A stretch of 64,000 nucleotides of DNA from Hwanghaeella sp964350445 (GTDB taxonomy: Bacteria > Pseudomonadota > Alphaproteobacteria > UBA8366 > Aestuariispiraceae). Position numbers and translations under genes: made by a program. Under the pieces are notes generated by a model that ran no database searches, had not been told where the DNA came from, and saw only the letters and a program-made list of their open reading frames with translations. The stretch covers positions 1 to 64,000 of the forward strand of contig CAYGKA010000023.1 of NCBI GenBank assembly GCA_964350445.1, written 5' to 3'. Each line of letters starts with the position of its first letter. The stretch's first letter is position 1. Shown piece by piece: positions 8,753 to 17,883 of the stretch.

Positions 8753-10093
8753 GTGAAAACGAAACCGGCCAAACTATTTTTTGCTGCCGCATTGTTTGCG
8801 TCCGTATCCTGGCCGGGCTTTGCCAGTGCTCAAGGTTTCAAGGACAATTTGGCCTCTCTGTTACAGGAACATAATCTGGTTGAGGTCGCGCGATTGGACC
8901 TTGAAGCGGCGGACGAAAGGGTCCGCGAAGCTTGGGGTGCCTATTTCCCGACTCTGACCGTAAACGCGTTCGTCGGCCGTCATGGCAAGTCCAACAACCA
9001 GGCGGCCAGCACGCAGTTGAACCCGCGCCAGGCGAAATTCACGTTGACGCAGAAGCTCTACGACTTCGGGGCGACGGATGCGAATATTCGCCGGAGCAAG
9101 CTGGAGCGCCGGTCCGCCGAGACCTTTCAGAAAATCGCCGTGCAGGATCTCCTCTTGCAGGCCTTGACCGCCCAGCTCAACATCATCCGTGCCGCAGAGG
9201 TCGTCGATTACGCTCGGCGCTCGGAACAGAATATTTTGAAACAGGAACAGGTCGAAAAAGACCGCGTCGACGCCGGCGGCGGCCAGATCACCGACCTGTT
9301 GCAGGTGCAGTCCCAGCTTGCCGCCGCGCGGACACGGCTGGTCGCTGCCGAAGGGCAGCTGCAACTGGCGCGCAACCTGTACAAACGCGTGTTCGGGGAT
9401 TTTCCCGCGCCTGATGCGGCGAAGGAAGTGCCGGTTATTCCAACAGCCACCCTGCCGAGTTCGGTGGACGATGCGGTGGAAATGACCAAGTCGGGGAACC
9501 TACGCGTCATTGCCGCACGGCTTGGCGCCGATGTGCTGAAGGAAACGGCGGAAGCGGCCAAGGCCACGGCCTATTACCCGACATTGAATGCGATCGGTGA
9601 AATTATCGCCAAGAACGAGGTGGATGGCGTTAACGGCCACGAGAACGAAAAGCTCGCGAAGGTCGAATTGAATTTTCCGTTCAATATGGGATGGACGGCC
9701 CGGAACACCGTACGGGCAGCCGAACTGACCCAGGAATCCGCATACCGCCGGTCAAACCAGGTTTTCGTCGAGTTGGAAGAGCAGGTTCGGAACGCGTGGC
9801 AGAATTTCCGCACCGCCCGAGCGAATGCGGTTCTGTTGGGCGATCAGGCTGACCTCGCTGCAAAGTTCCTTGAATTGGCCCGGGAAGAACGCAAGCTCGG
9901 CAAGCGGTCGCTGATCGATGTCCTGGCCGGGGAAACGGCGTTGCTGAACGCGCAAGCGGACGCCGCCGCAGCGGAACGCGATGTGGCGATCAACGCGTTC
10001 ACGGTGTTGAGTTTCGTATCCAGCCTGACATTGGCCGATGTGGAACTTGTTCCTTACGACGGCCCGGCACAAATAGCGCAGATCGTTCAGTAG
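8753..10093 (+). CDS. TolC-family outer-membrane channel of the type I secretion system
   Basis: A 446-residue outer-membrane efflux protein, the third component of the exporter. I place the start at GTG 8753, because the in-frame GTG at 8747 lies inside the Shine-Dalgarno run AGGGGAG (8741-8747), which is five bases from 8753. Residues 1-26 form a signal peptide (LFFAAALFASVSWPGFASA, cleavage before Gln27). The rest shows the duplicated helical pattern of TolC-type proteins, including AYFPTLTVNA, TQKLYDFGATDA near the middle of the first half, and LDVLAGE-like LIDVLAGETALLNAQ near the end. It is separated from the adaptor by about 150 AT-richer bases, so it may have its own promoter. Confidence 0.9.
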   Translation: MKTKPAKLFFAAALFASVSWPGFASAQGFKDNLASLLQEHNLVEVARLDLEAADERVREAWGAYFPTLTVNAFVGRHGKSNNQAASTQLNPRQAKFTLTQKLYDFGATDANIRRSKLERRSAETFQKIAVQDLLLQALTAQLNIIRAAEVVDYARRSEQNILKQEQVEKDRVDAGGGQITDLLQVQSQLAAARTRLVAAEGQLQLARNLYKRVFGDFPAPDAAKEVPVIPTATLPSSVDDAVEMTKSGNLRVIAARLGADVLKETAEAAKATAYYPTLNAIGEIIAKNEVDGVNGHENEKLAKVELNFPFNMGWTARNTVRAAELTQESAYRRSNQVFVELEEQVRNAWQNFRTARANAVLLGDQADLAAKFLELAREERKLGKRSLIDVLAGETALLNAQADAAAAERDVAINAFTVLSFVSSLTLADVELVPYDGPAQIAQIVQ

Positions 10094-10100
10094 GCCGTCA

Positions 10101-10117
10101 CCGTCAAGATCTGACGG
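10101..10117. terminator. Small hairpin between convergent genes
   Basis: CCGTCA and TGACGG form a six-base stem with the loop AGATC, between the stop of the TolC-like gene and the stop of the convergent methyltransferase gene. There is no U-tract, so a role as terminator is only suggested by position. Confidence 0.3.
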
Positions 10118-10120
10118 ACC

Positions 10121-11002
10121 CTAGCCAATCCGCACCAGACAGCTCCGCAATCCGATGAAGATGTCGTTCTGTACGGGGGACAGCGCACGCAAGTCCCCTG
10201 CGGAAAGGGGGCGCCCGTCCAACTCATACTCCCCTTGGAAACCGAAGCGGTCTTCAGCCTCGGCCATGAGTGCGAATGGCGTGCTGCTGTCCTTGACCCG
10301 ATGGGTGCAGCCCTGGGCGATGACGGTGCCGCCGACAGTGTTCAGAAATTCCTCGAAAACAGCGGCCGGAACTCGGCTTGAACGACAGAAGGCCGCATGA
10401 AACCGGCCTGGATGGTTTGCGTTCGTTCGGGATATGACATCCATCAAAAGCCTCAAGCCGAATGCCCCGACAGGGTCGTCCCGATCACCTGGGTCGACAG
10501 CGTAATAGTCATCGGGATTCCAGCGTCCATCATCGGTCGGCAGGATGGCCGGCAATTGTGGAATGTTGGCGATGATCAGGTCCGGAGGGCCGTCACCGGC
10601 AGGCAGATTTTCGGATTTCCGAATGTCCAGTTGGTGAAAGTGCGGTCGCGCACTTGCTTCACCGAACAGGTGATAGTTCAATTCAAGATTGCGTCCGGCG
10701 GCTGCTTTAAGATCGCAGCAAACGATATGGAATTGCCTGTCGGGATAAAGGCGATTGAGGAGAAGCGGGATCACGCCGGAGCCGGTGCCGATATCGTGTA
10801 TACGAACCGCCTTTGGGAACATATTTAGCGTTGTTAGAGCAGCTTCAAGGGCGATTTCGGTCCATTCATCGGGTTGATAAACATTCGGCAGGACAACAAA
10901 AGGAAACGATTTTCCGGCGCTGCGGTACAGATTGAGTGAGATTTCCTTTTCGAGGACGTCGAAGCCGAATTTCGGGCGGGCGAGACAAGGATTTGCAGTC
11001 AT
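10121..11002 (-). CDS. SAM-dependent class I methyltransferase (HemK/PrmC-like fold)
   Basis: A 293-residue protein with an N-terminal helical segment followed by a Rossmann methyltransferase core. Motif I is IHDIGTGSGV (residues 68-77), and the substrate-site motif IV is NIPQLP (146-151), resembling the NPPY of N6-adenine and glutamine methyltransferases but not identical. An acidic motif II (CCDLKAAAGRNLELN) follows the expected spacing. It may methylate an amide or amine group; the substrate is not evident. It is transcribed leftward, convergent with the TolC-like gene, with 190 bases of non-coding sequence upstream. Co-function with the secretion locus is possible but unsupported. Confidence 0.75.
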   Translation of the reverse strand: MTANPCLARPKFGFDVLEKEISLNLYRSAGKSFPFVVLPNVYQPDEWTEIALEAALTTLNMFPKAVRIHDIGTGSGVIPLLLNRLYPDRQFHIVCCDLKAAAGRNLELNYHLFGEASARPHFHQLDIRKSENLPAGDGPPDLIIANIPQLPAILPTDDGRWNPDDYYAVDPGDRDDPVGAFGLRLLMDVISRTNANHPGRFHAAFCRSSRVPAAVFEEFLNTVGGTVIAQGCTHRVKDSSTPFALMAEAEDRFGFQGEYELDGRPLSAGDLRALSPVQNDIFIGLRSCLVRIG

Positions 11003-11193
11003 GGATCCTCAATCGGAAGTTTCCCGTTGTTGTGGGGATCACCTTTCAGTACACCGCCTTGAGGGGTCAATGGCTCATGGGCCGAATGCCCGGTGTTGTA
11101 TATGAAAAAGTAACTAAAAGGGGTGATTGGTATAGAGGTAAGGTCCGCGGCGGGCTTGCGCGGATCGAGAGGCCTGAAAGGATATTTGGCAGG

Positions 11194-11814
11194 CTAGTTG
11201 GGCTTCCGTTCCGTAAACAGCAGTTTGATATAGGATCGCAGCAACAGGATCTGCTGTGGCAGGACATCGGGTTCGCGCAGGGTCTTGGACATGATGATGC
11301 CGCCTTCGCAGGTGTTGGACACCATGTCCGCCAACTGATCCAAATCGACGTCATCGCGCATCTCATACTGTTTGGCGATTTCCTCGAATGCCTTGCGGAA
11401 GCGGTTGCGCCAGGAAAGCATTGCGTCGCGGCTCAATGCCTGGATTTCCTTGTCGAACAGGCGCTCGTTATAGCAATAGGTGGCGATCAGGCAGCCGGGA
11501 TGACCCTTGGGCAAATCGGCCATTATTTCCGAAAGCAGCTTTAGACCGATCAGGAAAGCGTGAAGGGGGTCGTCGTGAAGCTCCCGCGCCCGGTCGAACA
11601 GTTCGTCGAAGAAGCTGTCCTCCAAGCTGATATAGCGTTGCAACAGCGCCTTCGCGAGGGCGTTCTTGTCTGCGAAATGATAGAAGAATCCGCTCTTCGT
11701 GATGCCGGCCTCTTCAATAATTTCCTCGATTGAAGTCGCCCCAAAACCTTTGGCAAGAACTGCCGATTCCGCGATGTCCATGATGCGGTTCTTGGTTTCC
11801 TGTCCTTTCCTCAT
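11194..11814 (-). CDS. TetR/AcrR-family transcriptional regulator
   Basis: About 206 residues. I start at the ATG at 11814 rather than an upstream one because GGGAGG sits five to six bases before it. The N-terminus carries a typical TetR helix-turn-helix (TSIEEIIEEAGITKSGFFYHF). The C-terminal ligand domain contains the GHPGCLIATYCYNE segment found in many TetR_C proteins with a conserved Cys, as in AcuR/NemR-like groups. The neighbours are a methyltransferase downstream and a truncated homocysteine methyltransferase upstream; its target is not clear. Autoregulation from the 280-base upstream gap is likely for the family, but no clean operator palindrome was identified. Confidence 0.88.
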   Translation of the reverse strand: MRKGQETKNRIMDIAESAVLAKGFGATSIEEIIEEAGITKSGFFYHFADKNALAKALLQRYISLEDSFFDELFDRARELHDDPLHAFLIGLKLLSEIMADLPKGHPGCLIATYCYNERLFDKEIQALSRDAMLSWRNRFRKAFEEIAKQYEMRDDVDLDQLADMVSNTCEGGIIMSKTLREPDVLPQQILLLRSYIKLLFTERKPN

Positions 11815-12096
11815 GACGACCTCCCAAAGACGGCTGTCGGTTGGCATTCTTACAGCCCAGCCGCGATGTCCTGCAATTTACTGTACCGCGGGTATGGTTT
11901 TCCAGGGTTGCATGGTTCGAGGGGCTCTGACTACCCGCCCTACATGTTTGATTTCACGGCGAAATAACCAATTCATACTAGTTTACCACGGGCCTTCTAT
12001 CGCAATGCGGTCTCGATCGGCAAGGTCCGGTCCTTCGACATGATCGGAAAGGCCTGGGTGCGCGTTGCGCCGCGGCAAAAGTTTTGGGAAATCGTT
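11815..12096. other. Divergent intergenic region upstream of the TetR gene
   Basis: About 280 bases between the TetR start (leftward) and the homocysteine methyltransferase remnant (rightward). It contains the near-palindrome TACCGCGGGTA and AT-rich stretches, but no promoter or operator that I can assert. Confidence 0.35.
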
Positions 12097-12423
12097 GTGA
12101 CAAAGCCTAAGTATAGAAACAGCCTACCGCAATTGAAGGGCCGGCCGATGCTGACCGATGGCGGGCCGGAGACGACGCTGGTCTTCATTCAGGGTATCGA
12201 CTTGCCGTATTTCGCCGCCTTTGACCTGTTGCGGACCGCCGAGGGTGCGAAAGTCATCAAGGACTATTACTCACCCTATGCGCGTGTTGCGCTGAAAGAT
12301 GGAACCGGTTTCGTCCTGGCCTCGCCGACCTGGCGAGCCAGCAAGGGCTGGGGCGACAAACTGGGATATACCGGCACGGCACTGTACCAGGCGAATCGGG
12401 ACTCGATCCGGCTTCATCCGTGA
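12097..12423 (+). pseudogene. Truncated homocysteine S-methyltransferase, N-terminal remnant
   Basis: The translation KYRNSLPQLKGRPMLTDGG, followed by ETTLVF, PYFAAFDLL and ASPTWRASKGWGDKLGY, matches the first ~110 residues of the homocysteine S-methyltransferase family, whose members normally have about 300 residues. It then ends after NRDSIRLHP with TGA. None of the catalytic zinc cysteines, which lie in the C-terminal half, are present. The likely original start is GTG 12097; the frame also extends back to an ATG at 12040. The next gene begins 24 bases on, so the C-terminal two thirds appear deleted. It belongs to a different subgroup from the intact paralogue at 16623-17561. Confidence 0.7.
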
Positions 12424-12449
12424 TTTTCCACGATTCATTGGAGTGAATG

Positions 12450-13043
12450 ATGATGTGCACGATTCAATACCGTCCCGGCATCAAGGCCGATGCGCGGGAC
12501 CTCGCCCGACTGATCAATTACGCCGGCGAAGGGGTTCCGGTCTATTTCTGGAACAAGATCAAGCCCGCGGACCAGGATGTCTGGGCGTTCGGCGCCAGCC
12601 GGGCGGCGCGGGAAGAGGGGGCTTTCAGTTATCGCAACGCAATCGTGGCGACGGTTGATGGCGACGTCGTCGGTTGCGCCATTCGTTACGTCATCGATGC
12701 CGCCGCCGATCCGGTCGATTGCGAAGAGATGCCGCCGATGTTCGTCCCGATGCAGCAGCTGGAAGACCTGGCGGTCGGCTCGGAATACCTGAACGTGCTT
12801 GCCGTGGACCCCGCGTTCCGCGGCCGTGGAATAGGCACCAGGCTCTGCGGCATGGCGGAGATAGATGCCGAACGCGATCAAACCCTGATCGCCTTCGACA
12901 GCAATGCCGGAGCCTTGGAGCTATACAAGCGCCTTGGGTTCGAAATTGAAGCAAGCCGCCCGTTGGTCAAGGAAGATTGGGAAGGCGACGGCGAAAATCT
13001 CTTGCTGCTGCGGCGCCGCGCACGTCTTAGAAAGGTCGCTTGA
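12450..13043 (+). CDS. GNAT-family N-acetyltransferase
   Basis: About 197 residues with the GNAT acetyl-CoA binding motif A, LNVLAVDPAFRGRGIGTRL, and the C-terminal motif GALELYKRLGFEIE. Three consecutive ATG codons start the frame (12447, 12450, 12453); GGAG at 12440-12443 fits the second or third best. The substrate is unknown: GNATs acetylate amines on small molecules, peptides or antibiotics. It sits between a pseudogene and a sensor kinase and shows no obvious operon partner. Confidence 0.88.
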   Translation: MMCTIQYRPGIKADARDLARLINYAGEGVPVYFWNKIKPADQDVWAFGASRAAREEGAFSYRNAIVATVDGDVVGCAIRYVIDAAADPVDCEEMPPMFVPMQQLEDLAVGSEYLNVLAVDPAFRGRGIGTRLCGMAEIDAERDQTLIAFDSNAGALELYKRLGFEIEASRPLVKEDWEGDGENLLLLRRRARLRKVA

Positions 13044-13277
13044 TAACGGGCATTTCCCGCGCATGCGGCGCATTTACGTTTACCGGGACAAACGCCGACC
13101 GGGCCGCGATGGGCATGTTTCAGCGCGTCCGAACCGGTCGGTCGTCGGACATGCATGGTGGATTCCGGAGAAGGAATGGGAGTAGAATTTTCCTGCAAGC
13201 CGTCAGAAATCGGCACGGTCTGATTTCGTGGCCGGCCCGGCCTAGGAGAGCGGGCCACGAAGAAGGAGCGACACTCA

Positions 13278-14474
13278 GTGGGGCCGAAGGTTTCCTTGCA
13301 GCAGTCCGGGTCCGATCGGCAGGCTGCCACGGCTATGACGGGGGATATTACACCTGACCAAAGACGGCTGCTTTCCGCCGTCGATGAACATTGCATGGTC
13401 AGTATCGCGGACGGCGCAGGCATTATAGTTCATGTGAATACGCCCTTCGCCCTGGCCACGGGCTTGTCTAAGGAAGAGCTCGTTGGCCGTTCATACGCCA
13501 TTGCGCGGTCCGACGAACATCCAGCCGAGTTCTTCGCGGGACTTTGGAAAACCATTAAGCAGGGCAACGTCTGGCGCGGGCGAATACGGAATCGCGCCTC
13601 GAACGGCGGGTCGTATTGGGTCGACACCACCATCGTGCCCTTTCCCGGCGATGGGCCGGAGACGACCCGGTATGTCTCGATGCAGACGGATGTGACCCAT
13701 AGCGTCGAGTTGGAGGAAGAACTGGCCGCCGCCAACCAGGACTTGGCCGATATGGGCACGATTCAGAGCAATTTCCTGGCGGCGATGAGCCATGATTTGC
13801 GCACGCCCTTGAATTCGATCATCGGGTTCACCGATATCATCAATGAAGAAATTTTCGGACCTGTCGGCAGTGTCCGTTACGCGGAATATCTGACGAGCGT
13901 GAATGGAAGTGCTAAACATCTGTTGACGCTGGTGAACGATATTCTCGACTTCTCCATCATGGAGGCCACGGGTTACAAATTCCAATTGGAACGGTACGAC
14001 CCTGTCGCGCAAACCAAGACGGTCGCGAAAACCTTCGACTGGATCGCCGGTGAGAAGGAGTTGCGGATTGTGGTTGCCCCGGGCAAGCATGCGCCCGAAA
14101 CCGTCCTGGCAGATCCCCGGGTCGCGACGCAGATCCAATCGAACCTGATTGCCAATGCCTGCCGGCACTCACCGAGGGGCGGGCTTGTATCGATCACCTG
14201 GGATCGCGACGAAAATGGCGACCCGTTCTTCGAGATCGGCAATGAAGGCGATCCGATTCCCGAAGAAATCATCAAGGGGTTCGGCCGGCCGTTCCTGGTC
14301 CGGAACCCGATGCATGCCTCCGACACAGAAAAATCCTATGGACTTGGTCTTTATATCTGCCATCGCTTTATCGATGCGCGCGGCGGCAAATTGGTCATCG
14401 GGCGGAACAATGGTGTCGGCGCTCTGGTCAGAGCGACTTGGCCCGAAGCGGCGTTGAAACCGTTGCCGGCCTGA
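13278..14474 (+). CDS. Cytoplasmic PAS-domain sensor histidine kinase
   Basis: A 398-residue histidine kinase with no membrane segment. A PAS domain spans roughly residues 30-145 (IIVHVNTPFALATGLSKEEL). It is followed by the dimerisation/phosphoacceptor box FLAAMSHDLRTPLNSIIGF with H172. The ATPase domain has N293 in an NACRHS-type N-box and a GLGLY G-box at about 355. The start is a GTG with AAGGAG nine bases upstream. No response regulator is adjacent, so it is an orphan in this window and may feed a phosphorelay elsewhere. The signal is unknown; PAS domains bind small ligands, flavins or haem, and no diagnostic residue was recognised. Confidence 0.9.
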   Translation: MGPKVSLQQSGSDRQAATAMTGDITPDQRRLLSAVDEHCMVSIADGAGIIVHVNTPFALATGLSKEELVGRSYAIARSDEHPAEFFAGLWKTIKQGNVWRGRIRNRASNGGSYWVDTTIVPFPGDGPETTRYVSMQTDVTHSVELEEELAAANQDLADMGTIQSNFLAAMSHDLRTPLNSIIGFTDIINEEIFGPVGSVRYAEYLTSVNGSAKHLLTLVNDILDFSIMEATGYKFQLERYDPVAQTKTVAKTFDWIAGEKELRIVVAPGKHAPETVLADPRVATQIQSNLIANACRHSPRGGLVSITWDRDENGDPFFEIGNEGDPIPEEIIKGFGRPFLVRNPMHASDTEKSYGLGLYICHRFIDARGGKLVIGRNNGVGALVRATWPEAALKPLPA

Positions 14475-14590
14475 TCGGGCGCCGGCGCGCCAGGTTGCGC
14501 GACGGGGTTGTTGTCTTCCCTCGAAAAACAGGGCTATCCAATTCCTTAGAACGGGGGCGGCGCTTCCGTAAAATCTGTGGAGGCAACGCT

Positions 14591-15199
14591 ATGACCTGGA
14601 TTGCGACAGTCCCGTACGAGAAATCGGAAGGCCGCTTGCGGCAGCTTTACGACCGGGTCAAAGGCCCCGGCGACAATGTCGACAACATCATGATGTCCCA
14701 CAGTCTTCGGCCGCATAGCATGGAAGGGCATATGGCCCTTTACAAATACGTCCTGCATCACGCCGCCAATCAGGTGCCCAAGTGGTTTCTGGAAACCCTG
14801 GGTGTCTGGGTAAGCCACCAGAACCGGTGTGACTACTGTGTGGAGCACCATTTTTCGGGCTTGAAGCGCTTGCTGAGGGATGACGCCAAGGCCGACGGCA
14901 TATGGGCGGCGGTGATGGCTGGGGATATTGACGCCCTGCCGCTTGAAGCAAAGGAAAAGGAAGCGGTCCGCTATGCCAAGAAACTCACCGGTGCGCCGTC
15001 CAGTCTGACCGAAGAGGATATCGTCCGTTTGCGCGGCGCGGGCTATTCGGATGGCGAGATTTTGGAGATCAATCAGGTTTCCGCCTATTTCGCCTATGCC
15101 AATCGCACCGTGCTTGGACTCGGTTGCTCCACGGACGGGGATATTCTAGGCCTGTCTCCGAATAACTCCGAAAATCCCGACGACTGGTCTCACAGTTAG
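14591..15199 (+). CDS. AhpD-like / carboxymuconolactone decarboxylase family protein
   Basis: A 202-residue protein. The ATG at 14591 is chosen because GGAGG lies about eight bases upstream. The AhpD-type redox centre is seen as C80-D-Y-C83 followed by VEHH, matching the CxxC-xx-H pattern of alkylhydroperoxidase-like proteins that reduce peroxides through a vicinal Cys pair. The rest (EKEAVRYAKKLTGAPSSLTEEDI, then LEINQVSAYFAYANR) matches the uncharacterised peroxidase-related subgroup. It is 12 bases from the following thioesterase gene, suggesting a two-gene operon. Confidence 0.87.
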   Translation: MTWIATVPYEKSEGRLRQLYDRVKGPGDNVDNIMMSHSLRPHSMEGHMALYKYVLHHAANQVPKWFLETLGVWVSHQNRCDYCVEHHFSGLKRLLRDDAKADGIWAAVMAGDIDALPLEAKEKEAVRYAKKLTGAPSSLTEEDIVRLRGAGYSDGEILEINQVSAYFAYANRTVLGLGCSTDGDILGLSPNNSENPDDWSHS

Positions 15200-15211
15200 G
15201 GCACTGAAATA

Positions 15212-15628
15212 ATGACAGAAATTGACAAGGAGCCGCTCGACGGCGCGCCATATCCGTATCAAAGCCTTATCGGCTATGATATCGCGGAATGGGAGGAGGG
15301 GCGCTGCGTCGTCACCATGCCCATGCGCGACGTCCACATGAACCGTCACGGCCTTCCGCATGGCGGCGTTTATGCGACGCTGTTGGACACCGCGATGGGA
15401 TTTGCCGGCAGTTGCACGCCACCCGGTGAGGAGAAGCGTTTTGCGCTGACCCTCAGCATGACGACGAATTTCCTCTCCCGGCCCAAAGGACAGTTGCTGA
15501 CAGCCGAGGCCCGTGTGACCGGCGGCGGACGCAATACGTTCTTCAGCGAGGGCAGTATCGTCGACGAAACCGGCGAGTTGATTGCGACGTGCGTCGGTAC
15601 CTTCCGGATTCGACAGTCGAAAGCGTGA
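15212..15628 (+). CDS. PaaI-type hotdog-fold acyl-CoA thioesterase
   Basis: A 138-residue hotdog protein with the PaaI/YdiI hallmark HGLPHGGVYATLLDTAMGFA, in which HGG followed by an acidic residue is the catalytic helix region. The C-terminal strands LTAEARVTGGGRNTFFSEG are also typical. The family hydrolyses aryl- or acyl-CoA thioesters; the exact substrate is not visible. It follows the AhpD-like gene by 12 bases and probably shares its transcript. Confidence 0.88.
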   Translation: MTEIDKEPLDGAPYPYQSLIGYDIAEWEEGRCVVTMPMRDVHMNRHGLPHGGVYATLLDTAMGFAGSCTPPGEEKRFALTLSMTTNFLSRPKGQLLTAEARVTGGGRNTFFSEGSIVDETGELIATCVGTFRIRQSKA

Positions 15629-15662
15629 CACCGTCGGTACTCCCCGAGAGTATGGCGCGGAC

Positions 15663-16409
15663 ATGTGTACAGACGACAGGCAAACCAACCATGATCCAAT
15701 CATGAAAACCAAGACTTCGGCCGCGCTGGGCCTGGAAAAACGCCGAAAGAAAAGGATGGGCCCGCCATTGGGCCCCCGCGCCGAGAACGCAGCGGAAACC
15801 AAGGCAAGAATCCTTGACGTCGCGGTGGACCATTTTTCCCGGTTCGGGTTCAGCGGCGCGCGGACGGAAGCGATTTCCCAAGCAGCCTCTGTCGGAAACC
15901 GAATGATCTACCACTATTTCGACGGCAAGGAAGGGCTCTACATTGCGGCCTTGGATCACGTGCTTGGCGAGTTGCGGACCGAAGAACTCAAGATCGATCT
16001 GAAGGATCATCCGCCGCTGGAAGGGTTGCTTCAGATGTTCGATTTCACCCATGGCCATTTCGCCGGACATCCGGAGTTGATCCGGATGCTTTCCGCCGAG
16101 AACCTCATGGATGCCAAATTTCTCCGGAAATCGCTGAAAACTGCGGATAATGCATCGCCGGTTATCCAGCAAATCGGTGTCCTTATCGATCGCGGTGAAA
16201 AGGATGGCTCTATTCGCCGCGGTCTGAATGCGCTGCATCTGTATGTCATGATGGTCGGGTTGAGTTACTTCCATATTTCCAATGCCCCGACGCTCGGCGT
16301 GATTTGGAAGACCGACCTCTTGAACCAGGATTGGCGGGAAGTTCACTACCGGTGTGCGCGGGAAATGCTTCAAACCTATTTGGTTCCGCCTGCCGCAGAG
16401 ACCGCCTGA
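15663..16409 (+). CDS. TetR/AcrR-family transcriptional regulator
   Basis: About 248 residues. The helix-turn-helix is clear (TEAISQAASVGNRMIYHYF) after a basic N-terminal extension (EKRRKKRMG). The C-terminal domain resembles the YcdC/RutR and CerR group. The start is uncertain: ATG codons at 15663 and 15702 are in frame and neither has a good ribosome site. It is encoded just after the thioesterase and may control that operon, an inference from position only. An imperfect inverted repeat at about 16421-16440 (ATCCAG/CTGGAT) lies beyond its stop. Confidence 0.85.
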   Translation: MCTDDRQTNHDPIMKTKTSAALGLEKRRKKRMGPPLGPRAENAAETKARILDVAVDHFSRFGFSGARTEAISQAASVGNRMIYHYFDGKEGLYIAALDHVLGELRTEELKIDLKDHPPLEGLLQMFDFTHGHFAGHPELIRMLSAENLMDAKFLRKSLKTADNASPVIQQIGVLIDRGEKDGSIRRGLNALHLYVMMVGLSYFHISNAPTLGVIWKTDLLNQDWREVHYRCAREMLQTYLVPPAAETA

Positions 16410-16622
16410 AACTGGCGCAAATCCAGGCGTTCCGCTGGATTGCGGTGTTCGAATATTGTCCTCGCCACATACCCGGCACTGGGCGGGGTGACGCAACTGC
16501 CTTTGCCGTCGAGTGTGACGATCGATGGAGTGTTAGCCCTCAAACAGTAGCGTTCGGCGGCGGATGGTGTGGGTGAAAGAGCGGCTTTGCGGAATCCATG
16601 GCGCCGGGTCGGAAATACCGAT

Positions 16623-17561
16623 CTATGCGGTCGCGGCGCCCGGTTGTCCCGTCTTATATCGGGCGGACAGCGCCGCGATATGGTCCGAACCGATGCCGCA
16701 GCACCCGCCGATCACGGTCGCACCGGCAGCCACCCATTTGTCCGTCCAGGTCAGGTAGCCTTCCGGGTCGAGGTCGTCCCGCATGTCGGAGAGACCCTCG
16801 TTGGCCTCGCCATCCCCGGCCTTGTTGACGAAAGCATTGGCATAGACGCCGACAGGCATGTCATTGCCCAGCGCGGCCAGTTTGCGCCGTGCCGAAACGA
16901 TCGCATCCTCCATCACTTCGGGCATTGAGCAATTGAACAGGAGGGCTTCGGCGCCAAGCTCACCGGCCAGCGCCACAGCCTCATCGACGGGTTCGCCGGA
17001 GCGCAGTCTGGGAAGCCGGTTCGGGTTTTCGGCATCGGCATCGTCGAGGCTGCACGAAATCCACAGCGGTTTGCCGGTCCCCGCCGCCGCTTCGGCGGTA
17101 ACGCGTATTTCCGCCAGGCTGCTCATCGTTTCGGCCAACCAGAAATCGACATGGGCGGACAGCCCCGCGACCAGGGGGGCGAGGATTTCGCGCGCCCGCA
17201 CCGCATCGAACCGGTCGGTGAGGTAGGACCCGCAGGCCGGGGGCAGGCAGCCGGCGACTTTCGCGCCGGGTCGAACCGTCCGCACATTGTCCGCCGCCTT
17301 CCGAGCGAGACGACCGGCCAAGTCGGCCAGTTCCAGCCCGCGCCGGGAAAACCGGTCCTCCCCGATATGGTAGGGAACGACGGCGTAATTGCTCGTGGTC
17401 GCGATCTCCGCGCCCGCGCGGTAGAAGGCTTCATGGGCCTTGCGCACGGCTTCGGGACAATCGATCAGCGCGCCGGCCGACCATTCCGGCTGCCGCAATT
17501 CCGCTCCGAAACGAACCACTTCACGGCTGAAACCGCCGTCGAGTAGTGTGATGTCTGACAT
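16623..17561 (-). CDS. Homocysteine S-methyltransferase family protein
   Basis: 312 residues from the ATG at 17561, where the family consensus begins (MSDITLLDGGFSREV). The three zinc-ligand cysteines are present: one in LLFNCSMPEVM and the pair in GGCCGIGSDHI near the C-terminus. The family moves a methyl group from donors such as S-methylmethionine, betaine or S-adenosylmethionine to homocysteine, forming methionine. The donor here is not determined. The upstream Met at 17615 is disfavoured because the sequence before 17561 is not family-like. A truncated relative lies at 12097-12423. Confidence 0.9.
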   Translation of the reverse strand: MSDITLLDGGFSREVVRFGAELRQPEWSAGALIDCPEAVRKAHEAFYRAGAEIATTSNYAVVPYHIGEDRFSRRGLELADLAGRLARKAADNVRTVRPGAKVAGCLPPACGSYLTDRFDAVRAREILAPLVAGLSAHVDFWLAETMSSLAEIRVTAEAAAGTGKPLWISCSLDDADAENPNRLPRLRSGEPVDEAVALAGELGAEALLFNCSMPEVMEDAIVSARRKLAALGNDMPVGVYANAFVNKAGDGEANEGLSDMRDDLDPEGYLTWTDKWVAAGATVIGGCCGIGSDHIAALSARYKTGQPGAATA

Positions 17562-17692
17562 GTCGGCACCTTGATCACTGCGAAATAAGTCAGCGCAGAT
17601 ACCGTCCTCACGCATGAAGACGCAATATCCATATTCGCATTTCTGCCATGCGAACGAGGGCCTAGAGACAAACTATTTGAAAAAGGGGAGTG

Positions 17693-17782
17693 TGGCGGAG
17701 CGGGTGGGATTCGAACCCACGAGACGGTTTCCCGCCTGCTGGTTTTCAAGACCAGTGCCTTCAACCACTCGGCCACCGCTCC
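17693..17782 (-). tRNA. tRNA-Ser (anticodon UGA)
   Basis: On the minus strand the sequence starts GGAGCGG, pairs with CCGCTCC at the other end, and ends with G plus an encoded CCA (17693-17695). The anticodon stem CTGGT/ACCAG encloses loop CTTGAAA with anticodon TGA at 17746-17748. A long variable arm (GCAGGCGGGAAACCGTCTC region) marks it as class II serine tRNA. The T-arm GTGGGTTCGAATCCCAC is canonical. Length is 90 bases including CCA. Confidence 0.97.
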
Positions 17783-17883
17783 ATCCGGGGGATGTCCCCA
17801 CAGGTGCCGGCGGTGGTTGTCGTCCGCCGGAAGGCGCTCCGTCTAGCAAACGGCAGGGCGCGCGTCCAGCACGAGAGAGAGGA

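Noticed and set aside
14438..14590. N-terminal extension of the AhpD-like gene
   Set aside because: ATG 14591 has a GGAGG ribosome site, and the upstream part overlaps the kinase gene end and is not family-like.
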